64,000 bases of DNA from Pomphorhynchus laevis (Eukaryota; Acanthocephala; Palaeacanthocephala; Echinorhynchida; Pomphorhynchidae). Location: NCBI GenBank assembly GCA_012934845.2, contig WNNJ02001590.1:124001-188000 (forward strand). Direction: 5' to 3'. A program made the position numbers and the translations under genes. Below, piece by piece: positions 32,440 to 43,426 of the stretch. The number at the start of each line of letters is the position of its first letter. Within the stretch, counting starts at the first letter, position 1. The notes beneath the pieces were generated by a model. That model saw nothing but the letters and a program-made list of their open reading frames with translations. It was not told the DNA's origin and did not search any database.

Positions 32440-33402
32440 TAATAGTAGCAAAATGTAGTAATAGTAGCCCAATTATAGCTGACTTGTTTTTAAGCTTTAT
32501 AGAATATGAATTTGTTCATAACTGTGTAAAAACTAAATCTAAACAATATAAATATATGAAATATATGTTTCGATACATTGATGATATATGTGTATTTAAT
32601 TCTAATAATTTTTATTCAATTAGTGAGCACATTTATCTAGAAAGCCTTAATTCTTAACAAAACCAATATTAATGATAAAGAAGGTGTATATCTAGATATG
32701 AACATTAAATTAACATTAACTAAAACTACTATTAATTTATATCGTAAAGATGACATATTTAAATTTACAAGAAACATATTTTTGCATGAGCATTCATGCA
32801 TACCATATAATATAAAATATAATACATTAAATAATGAAATTTTAAGAATTGCAACAATATGTAATGATATTGGCTTTCTTCAAAATCATTTAAATAATTT
32901 AATAGATACATATTTTAAACTAGGTTACTATAAAAATAACATCAAGCAGAAAATAGTAAAATATATAAATCAACACAATAATATAAAGAATAAATTTAAA
33001 CTCTTAAGTGGCAAATTTTTATGGATGGATAATAAATAATATACTTTGCATTAGAATAAGATACTAGATAGTTATTTCAGAGGAAATACATCATTAGCAT
33101 ATATTTGGCCCCGCTGCTATGTTGTATAGAGGAGTTAGGGGCCGAAACCTGATAGCATAGCAGTTCCTCCTGATGACCTCTAATTCTTATTCTGATACAA
33201 CGTCTGTTATTTATTAGTCAATTCATAAAAATGACTTTTTAAATTTCAATTTTTTATTTTAACTTGATTAAAATTATAGAAAATCTAAAAACAATTATTA
33301 ATTTTATTATTTAATTATTAAATTTTGATTTAGCATTATTATGTTTTGTTTATTTTATAATTATATAACAATACGTAGACTCAGTTAGCTGATTTAATTT
33401 GT
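32440..33402 (+). mobile_element. Naiad, 5'-truncated, RT end plus terminal block
   Basis: The RT palm is visible: SPIIADLFLSFIEYEF (motif B region) and MFRYIDDICVFNSNN with the YIDD catalytic box. The C-terminal stretch LTLTKTTINLYRK to YINQHNNIKNKFKLL follows, then the conserved end block (GGCCCCGCTGCTATGTTG near 33,107) to TACGTAGACTCAGTTAGCTG. It is broken by about one interruption and truncated at its 5' end. It points toward the opposite-strand copy at 34,130-36,910 with 730 bp of other DNA between their ends. Confidence 0.85.
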
Positions 33403-34129
33403 CGAAACATTACGAGCACGGCTTAAAGTTGCACACTTTGAGCACATCTAATAGTAAAATAATTTACTTGATGATTATTCACGCTAAAATTATAATGTTT
33501 CAAAGCTTGGTATTAAATACAAATCAATTGACACTAAGCAAAAATTGCATTCTAATTGGTGAAATAGCTAATTATTAAATATAATTAACATTAAATAACT
33601 TATTAAAAAATAATAAAATTGTATAATTTAAATAATACAATAAATTATTATCTAATTAACAAAATTAAAATATAATTTAATTCAAAATAAAATATAATTT
33701 AATTTAATTGCTTTTTAAAAAGTTTATTTTATTAAATCCTGATTTTATCATGAGTGGTGGGGACAAAGTAACATAATTTTACAATATACATTTAATTTCA
33801 ACCATGATAGAAATTTAACGTTCAATTATAGACAAATTAGATTTTTTCAGTTTTGCTTGTTTGTAAATGCTCATTACATGTTCAGAGTATTGAGGATGGT
33901 AGAATACTGTTTTTACATAATTTTAAACGACAATGTTGAGTGGACATGCGTATTAATAGCTAGGTGTTTCTTTTAACCTAATGGCAGAAAATTTGAACTC
34001 AAAGTTGCATGTATTTGGAGCTTCAACATTGTGTAATTTCGTCTGTAAGGTTGATAAATTAACTTGAAATATTAATAATATATTTATATATAACTCTATT
34101 AAATATTAAAATAGTATTATAAAATATTA
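33403..34129. other. Non-element spacer between two convergent Naiads
   Basis: AT-rich DNA without recognisable gene or repeat. Both Naiad tips (CAGTTAGCTGATTT and its inverse) border it, so it is probably original host sequence between two independent insertions. Confidence 0.5.
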
Positions 34130-36910
34130 AATCAGCTAACTGAGTCTACGTATTTAATATAATTATAAAATAAACAAAACATAATAATGCTAAATCAAAA
34201 TTTAATAATTAAATAATAAAATTAATAATTGTTTTTAGATTTTCTATAATTTAAATCAAGTTAAAAAAATGAAATTTAAAATAAACGTCATTTTTATGAA
34301 TTGACTAATAAATAACAGACGTTGTATCAGAATAAGAATTAGAGGTCATCAGGAGGAACTGCTATGCTATCATGTTTTAGCACCTAACTCCTCTATACAA
34401 CATAGCAGCGGGGCCAAATATATGCTAATGATGTATTTCCTCTGAAATAACTATCTAGTATCTTATTCTAATACAAAGTATATTATTTATTATCCATCCA
34501 TAAAAATTTGCCACTTAAGAGTTTTAATTTATTCTTTATATTATTGTGTTGATTTATATATTTTACTATTTTCTGCTTGATGTTATTTTGCTTGATGTTA
34601 TGTAATATTGTTGCAATTCTTAAAATTTCATTATTTAATGTATTATATTTTATATTATATGGTATGCATGAATGCTCATGCAAAAATATGTTTCTTGTAA
34701 ATTTAAATATGTCATCTTTACGATATAAATTAATAGTAGTTTTAGTTAATGTTAATTTAATGTTCATATCTAGATATACACCTTCTTTATCATTAATATT
34801 GGTTTTGTTAAGAATAAGGCTTTCTGGATAAATGTGCTCACTAATTGAATAAAAATTATTAGAATTAAATACACATATATCATCAATGTATCGAAACATA
34901 TATTTCATATATTTATATTGTTTAGATTTAGTTTTTACACAGTTATGAACAAATTCATATTCTAATAAAGCTTAAAAACAAGTCAGCTATAATTGGGCTA
35001 CTATTACCACCCATTGGAACACCTTTTACTTGTCTAAATATAGATGTCCCTAACTTTTAAATAATTTTGATTTATCAAAATATTTAAGGATTCTATTAAT
35101 TCAATTTTATCCATATATTTATATTTACTTGATGGTTTAATTTTTGTTAGATAGGCGTTATAATTATTATAACATATATATGTATATCTTTTTCCGAATA
35201 TAAGATTAATTAATTTTACTAACGCTTCTTTAATATCTACTAAATCTAAGATTTGTATAAAGAGTACTAAAATCGTATGTATTTATATTTTGAAAATTTA
35301 TTCCTTTTGTCTGTTCTAAAAATTCTTTTGTAGAATTAATACTGAAATAGTGTTTTATACCAGTATTAATTTCGATTACCTTGCAATATTTTTTAAAGTG
35401 TGCTTTAATTACTTTAAGTATTTTATTCATATAGACAGAAAGTGGTTTTAATGTACATTTAAACGCACTACATATGAACCTAGGTTTTATTGGATTTTTA
35501 TGTAATTTTGGATTCCAATATAATATAGGTATAGTTTTATTATCTAATTCAACCTTTATACCCTTTTTATCCATTATAGAACAGTGACTTGTAATAATTG
35601 TTTCTAAACTCAACTCACTACGTTCATATGTTGGATTTACATTTAAATCATTAGAATTAACCTCTTTCATTAGTATATCATAATAAAGCTTTTTGCATAT
35701 GAAGACAAAGTTATTACTAGCTTTATCAATAGTTGTTATTATATAGTTATCCTTTAATTTAGTAAGTTCTTTATACATATCTTTATTAATTTTATCTTTC
35801 CTTTTATAATTGTTTGTTATTTTCATTTTATTTTTAATTTTATCAAATATATAATCTTTCCAAATTTTTATCTTAGATATATTCGAGCTTTCACTATTAA
35901 TCAGCTTACTAAAGTAATCATTTAAGTTATTATATAACGAACTGTAAATTTTATTTTTGTCGTTGTTGTTATTTAATCTATATTTATACCCTTTTGATAG
36001 CAGCTTTCTTAATTCACAATTTTCAATTAATTCTAGATTATGGGTACATATATGTTCATTTATTTTATCAAAACTAAGACTTTTACAATTGCATTCTGTT
36101 TCCATTATGTTTCTAATATTATCGTTACATATTGATTTTAATTCTTTATTATAATTACAAATTTTTCGTCCTAATGGTGGTAGGAGTTTATACCTTATTT
36201 TAGGAACATATTTACTTAAATCTGACCCTATTATTTCTTTACTTTTAGAATTATTTAAAAGTCCGGCTATATTTATGTTATCTATACATTTATTAATGAA
36301 GTTTATGGTTAATGTATATTTTCTATTGTTATTATTAACATTTATTGTACGATTATAGTATTTTGTATTACAATAACTGTCTATTATACAACTTAGCCTA
36401 TCATAGTCGTTAATTAATTTTTGATTTATTGAACATATGATATCTTTAGAAAAACTTCTTATATTTACATAAAGATCTTTTAGCCTATTATCTCTTAAAA
36501 GTTGTTTTAATATTTCTAATTGTTCATTTATATACATATCTTTTTTAATATTTTTAACTCTATTTTTCCTATTCCTTTTATCACCATGACTTCTTGGTTT
36601 GCGTTTAACCGGATTATTATAATATAGTTGTTTATTATGTATTATACTACTTCTGCAAATTCCTTGTACCACGTCATTCAATCCTAATGGGTACATGGAA
36701 TTAAGCGTTTTAATCCAAAAATCTTCTTTTTCTAATAGTTTTTGATTTAATATTGAAATGTTTTCTTCGATAATATGTTCTAAAATAAATAATTTACAGT
36801 TTTTAATATCATGTCCTATTAATCTCATATGTTTATGAAATATAGTTTGAATATTATGCTGTATATTATATATGTGTTGCCTAAACCTAATATAACAATC
36901 TTTTAACATA
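34130..36910 (-). mobile_element. Most complete Naiad-type Penelope-like element
   Basis: From its 5' side (36,909) the ORF shows the second half of a GIY-YIG nuclease (YIRFRQHIYN with the conserved Arg/His; LFILEHIIEEN; FWIKTLNSMYPLGLNDV) and a basic linker. The CxC module follows (ETECNCKSLSFDKINEHIC, then GYKYR). The reverse transcriptase comes last (IITTIDKASNNFV, YWNPKLHKNPIKPRF, INTYDFSTLYTNL; then RYIDDICVF in the 34,908-34,483 piece). The terminal block with GGCCCC/GGGGCC stems ends near 34,131. A nuclease placed before the RT with a CxC link is the mark of the Naiad clade. The first part of the nuclease is missing, and the ORF carries about two interruptions; it is a recent but broken copy. 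Confidence 0.85.
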
Positions 36911-37584
36911 ACAATCTAATTGATAATATAACAATCTTTTATATTATTATATAATTGTGTGATATAGATTGCTAATCTTAAAAAAATTATATAGTCCTTT
37001 AAAAATTGCACAAAATAAAGAAAATAAATTATTATAGATGAATACTTTATGCATAGCCATCATTTATTGGACTCAGTTTTTTAATAATCTACTAAAATTG
37101 CACAAAAAGCAGTTAGATAAGTTGTTATTATAGATAAGTATACAATGTAACTTTAAGCATACCTATCATTTATTTAACTAAATGCATTAATCAATTTGCA
37201 CGGTATTATTTAGTGTATCTAGTTGTACTTATAACCCTAACTTATATCGCACCATCGATTTAAAAAAATTGACTCCTTGACTCTCATATAATTCTAACTT
37301 TCACCTGAAAAACGACTTTCACTTTGATCGCCTTATCTGGGACTCGTATTACTGTTTTCAAGGAGATTTTTTTAATCGTCGCACCGAATTTCTGTCGACG
37401 TTTCTCAAGAAGATTCACTTATATTCGCTCTTCATCAGAAATATTATGTTATTTTTTCTAGCAGCTAAGCATGCATATAATCATTACAGCGTTTTTTCAT
37501 CTTCACCTAGATAATCCAGTAGGTGAAATATTGATCTACTGGCATCTTTCTACAACTATCATCTTGTGATGATAGTTGTAGCAT
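36911..37584. other. AT-rich spacer
   Basis: A perfect hairpin (CTACAACTATCATC and GATGATAGTTGTAG) at 37,550-37,580 borders the next Naiad piece. No gene is seen. Confidence 0.5.
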
Positions 37585-38200
37585 CTTATTAGTATCTTAT
37601 TCTAATGCAAAGTATATTATTTATTATCCATCCATAAAAATTTGCCACTTAAGAGTTTAAATTTATTCTTTATATTATTGTGTTGATTTATATATTTTAC
37701 TATTTTCTGCTTGATGTTAATTTTATAGTAACCTAGCTTAAAATATGTATCTATTTAATTATTTAAATGATTTTGAAGAAAGCGAATATCGTTACAAATT
37801 GTTGCAATTCTTAAAATTTCATTATTTAATGTATTATATTTTATATTACATTGTATGTATGAATGCTAATGCAAAAATATGTTTCTTGTAAATTTAAATG
37901 TCATCTTTACGATATAAATTAATAGTAGTTTTAGTTAATGTTAATTTAATGTTCATATCTAGGTATACACCTTCTTTATCATTAATATTGGTTTTATTAA
38001 GAATAAGGATATCTTGATCAATTTGTTCACTAATTGAATAAAAATTATTAGAATTAATACACATATATCATCAATATATCGAAATTTCATATTTATATAT
38101 AATTTAGATTTATTTTTTACACAGTTATGAACAAATTCATATTCTATAAAGCTTAAAAATAAGTCAGCTATAATTGGGCTACTATTACCTCCCATCTAGA
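37585..38200 (-). mobile_element. Naiad RT fragment, truncated at both ends
   Basis: On the minus strand this runs from the motif B region (GGNSSPIIADLFLSFIEYEF) past the YIDD box to the last ORF codons and stops just before the terminal block. It is a broken fossil, similar to 32,440-33,050. Confidence 0.8.
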
Positions 38201-38798
38201 ATTAAAATGATTTTTTATTTTGATCTCATCTAGAATTTAAATTTGCTGGCTAAATAATTTTTAATAAAGAGCCATTGATTGTAAATTGATTTATTTGTCT
38301 AAACTTTTTTATTATAAAAAGTATAATATTGAAATTGCACGAATATTTTATTAGATCAAAAAATGTACCAAAATTAGTACAACCTTGATAAAGTCAACGA
38401 CTGAATGTTACTCCCCTTAAGTTGAAATGTCATTCACTATGATTCAGTGTTTTTATTTCAGTTTAGTTTTGAATAGCACAATATTATTAAATATGGCATC
38501 TAAATTTTCATTCTAAAGTTCATAGCTATCTCCAATTTGTCTATTCAAAACTATGCGTCATTTGAGAAAAATAAAATAGGAAACGTGTAAGAATGCGGAG
38601 AAAGCACAGAGAAATTGTCTGCAATGGAAATGTTCCCCTTTTTATAAAAGCTAAACAACAATAATCATGGCCGCACCTTTCAGATGAAATAACGAAATTT
38701 TTCATAATCAAGGTTAACATTGCTGCACTTTTTTTATAAAAAGCGTGTGTCTTTTGAAAAGTTCAAATTACTTTAGAAGCTGCCATATTGCAGTGTTG
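38201..38798. other. Intergenic region upstream of the Gly/Pro-rich gene
   Basis: Non-repetitive AT-rich sequence that should hold the promoter and regulatory region of the downstream gene. I see no other feature. Confidence 0.45.
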
Positions 38799-38799
38799 C

Positions 38800-38806
38800 T
38801 ATAAAA
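38800..38806 (+). promoter_or_regulatory. Probable TATA box of the Gly/Pro-rich gene
   Basis: TATAAAA lies 73 bp upstream of the ATG, in GC-richer surroundings (TTGCAGTGTTGC just before). A start of transcription about 30 bp further on would give a 5' leader of roughly 45 bases. Confidence 0.45.
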
Positions 38807-38878
38807 TAAAGTTGTTAATAGGAACAATAGGATATAACCTTTGGGGAATTAATCAAAACCAAATATCAAATAGATTAT

Positions 38879-40690
38879 ATGGCAACTGAAGAGGAAGCTA
38901 AAAAGTGGATTGAGGCAAGTAACACTTATGTGTCTAGTGCGGATACAGCTGGTCTTCATGTTAGCAGAGGAGCAAGTGGGGGAGTATATGAATCAAGTTC
39001 TAGCTATGGAGGAGGAGCATCTGGAGGACTAGGAGGAGCTTATGTTGATAGCGATTATGGAGCTAGTTCATTCGACAGTTCTGCCATGTACGCGGGAGGT
39101 GCTTCAATTGGAGGAATGGATGCTGGATACGGCGGATACTCATCGTTCACAGGAGGCGACTTTGGAGGTGCCACAGGAGGTTTCGAATCATCAGGATATG
39201 AATCCTTTGGGGCTATCGGAGGAGGGGCAACTTCAGGAGTAGCAGAGACAGTGCAATTTTCAGAATCTGTGAACACTGGATTCAATGCCGGCGCTGCAGG
39301 ATTTCAAGGTAGCAGTATGGGCGGCGGCTTTGGCTCGGAAGGTTTTGATGTTGTAAGTGCAGGTGGTTCGTACGGTGGTTCGTACGGTGGCGCATACGGT
39401 GGTGGATCAGGAATGGGAGGAGGAGCAGGTATGGGAGGAGGAATGGGAGGAGGAATGGGAGGAGGAATGGGAGGAGGAGAATATGGTTCTTATGGTGGCT
39501 CATCTGGATATCGCATACAGAGAGATCCGAATCCAAGTGTAATACGGCGACATCTATCTCATGCACCACCAGTATATCGTCAGAATATACACGTGCGATT
39601 CTTGAAGCCACCACAACCTCCAATACCTGGACCACTTATAGTAAGAGAAGTTCGACCACATCAGCCACCCCCACCCCCACCATTGATCATTCGTCAGCGA
39701 CCACCACGTCCAAGAACTCCACCCCCACTAGTACTTAGAGAACGACCTCCAAGACCCCCACCAATGATGAACAGAAAGGTTATAGTAAAGCGACTACCAG
39801 CTTTACCACCACCACCGAGACAAGTAATCATAGAGAGATATCCACCACTCCCTCCAAAGCCAAGAGACATAATCATTGAGAGATGGCTACCTTATGGACC
39901 AATGCCAAAACGAAAGGTCATCTATCAACGCGCCGCTGCTGCTCATGGTTATAGAGCTAAGAAAAATATGATAATTGTTTATGAAGCTCCTAGACCAAGA
40001 GTAGAAAGAGTTTTCAGACGCATGGGTGTTAGTATGATGAATCCTGGCTCATACGTTGCTCAATATGGTAACTCGTTGTTAGATTCCAGAATACTTTACT
40101 CTACTGCTCGACGACATGGTGTTATAGAAGATATTGTAAGTATTATATTGTTTTTAATGTTTTAAGTTTTAAACAAATTTTAATGAATTTAGAATCCACC
40201 AGGAATGGTTGGATTTAGTGGAGGCGACTTTGGCGGATACGGAAGTGGCGGCGGAGATATGGGAGGTGCTTACGGTAGTGGATCTGCAACTGGCGGAGGG
40301 TATTCATATGAATCAGCAGAGGCCTTTAGCAGCTCTGGCGGTGATTTCTCCGGTGGTGGAGCAGCATTTGCAAGTGATTTCGGAGGTGCTGCCGAATATA
40401 GTGGAGGTGCAGCAGGCGGATATATAGGTGGATTTGAATCAAGTGGTTATGATGTAATGAGTGGAGGTGTTTCAGCTGCAGACGTTATGGGAGGCGGTGC
40501 TGGTGGGTCCGTCGCAGGATATGACATTGGAGGTGTAGCGCCTGGAGGTGCTTCAATGAGTGAATCTTATTTTGTGGAATCGTCAGCAGGGGGAGGATTC
40601 GGAGCCGTTGAAGGCGGATACTCAGAAAGCGCTAGCTTCTCCTCAGAATCAGTAGGAAGTGGAGCTATGGAAGCAGCTGATAATAATTAA
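38879..40690 (+). CDS. Glycine-rich/proline-rich structural-type protein, two exons
   Basis: Exon 1 is 38,879-40,135 (419 codons), followed by a 57-bp intron with GTAAGT donor and TTTAG acceptor (40,136-40,192); exon 2 is 40,193-40,690, for 584 residues. The join is in phase (VIEDI|NPPGMVGFSGG). Residues 1-30 are polar with no signal peptide, 30-211 Gly/Ser/Ala-rich (YGGGSGMGGGAGMGG), about 212-419 basic and Pro-rich, and 423-584 again Gly/Ser-rich. The core has about seven 15-17-residue repeats of the type PLIIRQRPPRP, QVIIERYPPLPPKPR, DIIIERWLPYGPMPKRK. Gly-rich ends around a charged core recall cytoplasmic keratin-like or articulin-like scaffold proteins, which is an analogy only. The family is not recognised. 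A 12-bp microsatellite (GGAGGAATGGGA) at 39,418-39,477 may vary in length between individuals. Confidence 0.8.
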
Positions 40691-40814
40691 ATTGTATTCC
40701 AAAGTATAAATCTAAACAAATTATCTTCTAAACGTATTAACAATATTTTACTTTATTTTCTTTCATAATTTTTCTATTAAGCAAAAACAGAAATCAAAGA
40801 TTTGAAAATTATTA

Positions 40815-40820
40815 AATAAA
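40815..40820 (+). terminator. Poly(A) signal of the Gly/Pro-rich gene
   Basis: AATAAA lies 125 bp after the stop and is followed by TTTGTTGTGCTTT, a plausible downstream T/G element. Confidence 0.5.
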
Positions 40821-41267
40821 TTTGTTGTGCTTTAAAATTAAATTTTAATATTTTTGTATTTAAAATGACAATCTCAACATATCTTATTAATTATCCATTA
40901 ACAATAAAAAACATCAATGAATCACATTATCAATAAATCAGAATACAATAAATCAGATCAGATAATAATCAATTCGTCTCAAATATTTCGATATTTTGTC
41001 ATTTTGGGGTCATAAAGATCGTCTGATTGAAGGCCTTCTATTTTTAATTATTGGAAATCTCAAACATGTGTTGACTCTATTATATTCTAGATTATATTTT
41101 ATTTTATTCTATTCATTTTGGTTGTTATCTTAAACCGAATCTTATATCTTCTGATATAATGGATGAACTATCTATAATTCTATCTTAAATTTATTCCCAC
41201 ATTCACATATTAGCCAGTGACTAATATGTCAGTAGCTAATAGATGTCAAATCAGACAACAAGAACAA
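40821..41267. other. AT-rich spacer
   Basis: No gene is seen. Naiad-tip-like AAATCAGATCAGATAA occurs near 40,950, suggesting an older insertion remnant. Confidence 0.45.
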
Positions 41268-41860
41268 ATCAGATAACTGAGTCTACGTATTTTATACAAT
41301 ATGAAATTTAAAATAACAATTTAGAAAATAAATAATGATAAAATAATTGTTATAAGATTTTATTTTAAAAAATTAAAATTTTATACAATTTTTTATAATT
41401 TAAATCAAGTTAAAAAATAAAAACTTGAAATTTAAAATAAAAGTCGATTTGTATGAATTGACTAATAAAAAAACAGACGTTGTATCAGAATAAGAATTAG
41501 AGGTCATCAGGAGGAACTGCTATGCTATCAGGTTTCGGCCCCTAACTCCTCTACCCAACATAGCAGCGGGGCCAAATACATGCTAATGATGTATTTCCTC
41601 TGAAATAACTATCTAGTATCTTATTCTAATACAAAGTATATTATTTATTATCCATCCATAAAAATTTGCCACTTAAGAGTTTAAATTTATTCTTTATATT
41701 ATTGTGTTGATTTATATATTTTACTATTTTCTGCTTGATGTTATTTTTATAGTAACCTAGTTTAAAATATGCATCTATTAAATTATTTAAATGATTTTGA
41801 AGAAAGCCAATATCATTACATATTGTTGCAATTCTTAAAATTTCATTATTTAATGTAAAT
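41268..41860 (-). mobile_element. Naiad 3' end, 5'-truncated
   Basis: Starting with CAGATAACTGAGTCTACG, the terminal block (GGAGGAACTGCTATGCTATC and the inverse of GGCCCC...GGGGCC) leads into the last 70 codons of the RT ORF. It breaks off near 41,857. Confidence 0.85.
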
Positions 41861-42877
41861 AAAGATAAATTGTACACAATGATTTGATTAAAGTCGGATG
41901 AAATCAAATTAATGGAGAGTTTTGTATGACAAAATATATTATACTATATATATTATATTATACAAAATATACTCAAATATATTTTTGAGTTTGTCCATTA
42001 ATTCAATTATATTTAAAACGATTATATGAAAACGATTGCTGGAAACTATTGCGATAAGTGGAGGTGTAGGGGAAGAACGGACTACCTAATCTGAACCCAA
42101 GGGGTGATGACTTTGTAAGTTTAATTCAATTAAACTTACAATTTCTGACTATAATTAAAATATCTTTAAAATGAGTAATAAATCTAAATGAGTTAATTAA
42201 AGATAGCAAGTATTTACAGCGGCAATCATTTAATTTGGTTTAAAGTTTGTTAAAATTTTAATTTAGAAATCGAATACATTGTAATTATTTAGATTTATTA
42301 CTGATCGAAAGATTTTTCATTCTAGTCGGGAATTGTAAGTTTAATTGAATAAAAATGTCAACAACCAATTCAAATTGGTTGTTGACATTTTATTTTGTAA
42401 AATGTTGGTAATTTACAAAATAATTTTGTAAATTATTTTGTTAATGTTGGTAGTCCATTTTATTTTTAGTAATTGAACTTTGTAATAATTAAACTATTTA
42501 GTTAATATTCTAATAAAACTTTATAAAGATAAATGCAGAAACATTCGATATTTTAAAATAATTCGTATTATTTGTTTGTGTGTATTCATTTTTATAAACA
42601 AATTATTAAATATTATATGTAAGATATTATGCAGTGTTATATATTATAAAGCATTAATAACGGATAATATAAAATAAAATTTATATTAAAAATGTTATTT
42701 CATATTATAAAATAATAATTTCGTAATATATTTTGATAAACGATTGATATATTGTTTTGCGATACATTAAGTTAATATAATTACTGTACAAATTAGAAAA
42801 GCAATAATAAAATTGCAACATTAAGAATTTGCTTAAGTCATAATCTCCTACCATTTTCGATTAGATAGTTTTAAAGT
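41861..42877. other. AT-rich spacer with a perfect hairpin
   Basis: At 42,352-42,391 two 19-base arms (AAAATGTCAACAACCAATT and its inverse) are separated by only two bases. No U-run or gene adjoins it. The rest is AT-rich and unassigned. Confidence 0.55.
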
Positions 42878-43106
42878 AACGAAGATGAATTCATTACCCT
42901 TTATTTACAAGTACAATAAATTTCAATAGCTCCTGCTATCATCATCAGGATTAAAATAAAGATATTTTAATTGAATCTACTATTTTAATTTTTTTTTAAT
43001 TTTTTTAATTTAAATTAAAATATCTTAATTTTAATCCTGATGATAGCAGGAGCTATCGAAATATTGTACGTTTAAATAAAGGGAAATATTTTCTTCTTCG
43101 TTACTT
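42878..43106. mobile_element. EN+ Penelope-like foldback derivative
   Basis: Outer arms AAAGTAACGAAGATGAA and TTCTTCTTCGTTACTTT are inverted. Next inward come CCCTTTATTTA/TAAATAAAGGG, then the hammerhead-like block in both orientations (near 42,930 minus and 43,037-43,061 plus). The centre is AT-rich. It lacks coding sequence and looks like two pseudo-LTRs joined tail to tail. Confidence 0.7.
43037..43061 (+). ncRNA. Hammerhead-like core in foldback
   Basis: CTGATGA, the TAGC-AGGA-GCTA hairpin, then TCGAAA: the same core words as at 22,479. The inverted partner near 42,930 has the longer GATAGC stem. No cleavage triplet can be assigned safely. Confidence 0.4.
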
Positions 43107-43426
43107 TAATTTATAAAAATAGATTTTATTACATAAAATCTGGTAAATCTATTAATAAATAGATTTAATAAATAATTATTAATAATTAATAATATAATAA
43201 TTATATTTAATTATTTAATTAAATAATCTAGTAAATAAATGAAACATTGCAAGGGTCAAGTGATTTTAGCTGAAAACAAAATTTTATGTATTAAATTAAT
43301 AAATACAAATTTTAGAATTTATCCAACCCAGAATTGTATAAATTATGAATTGTAAATTGTATAAATTTTGACTCTCTTGGATTATAATTTTGTACATTAA
43401 TTTTGAATTCGTGACTCATTCGTGAC
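43107..43426. other. AT-rich 3' flank of the ANAPC5-like gene
   Basis: AT-rich sequence with simple repeats of ATTAATAA. It probably includes the 3' end of the minus-strand gene at 43,427. No other feature. Confidence 0.45.

Noticed and set aside
32440-36910. One large palindromic element made of the two convergent Naiads
   Set aside because: The two copies have different lengths and truncation points, and 730 bp of unrelated DNA between their tips; independent insertions are simpler.
39055-39876. Several ORFs on the minus strand and other frames of the Gly/Pro-rich gene
   Set aside because: Repetitive GGA/CCA codons keep all frames open; only the plus-strand frame is joined by a canonical intron.
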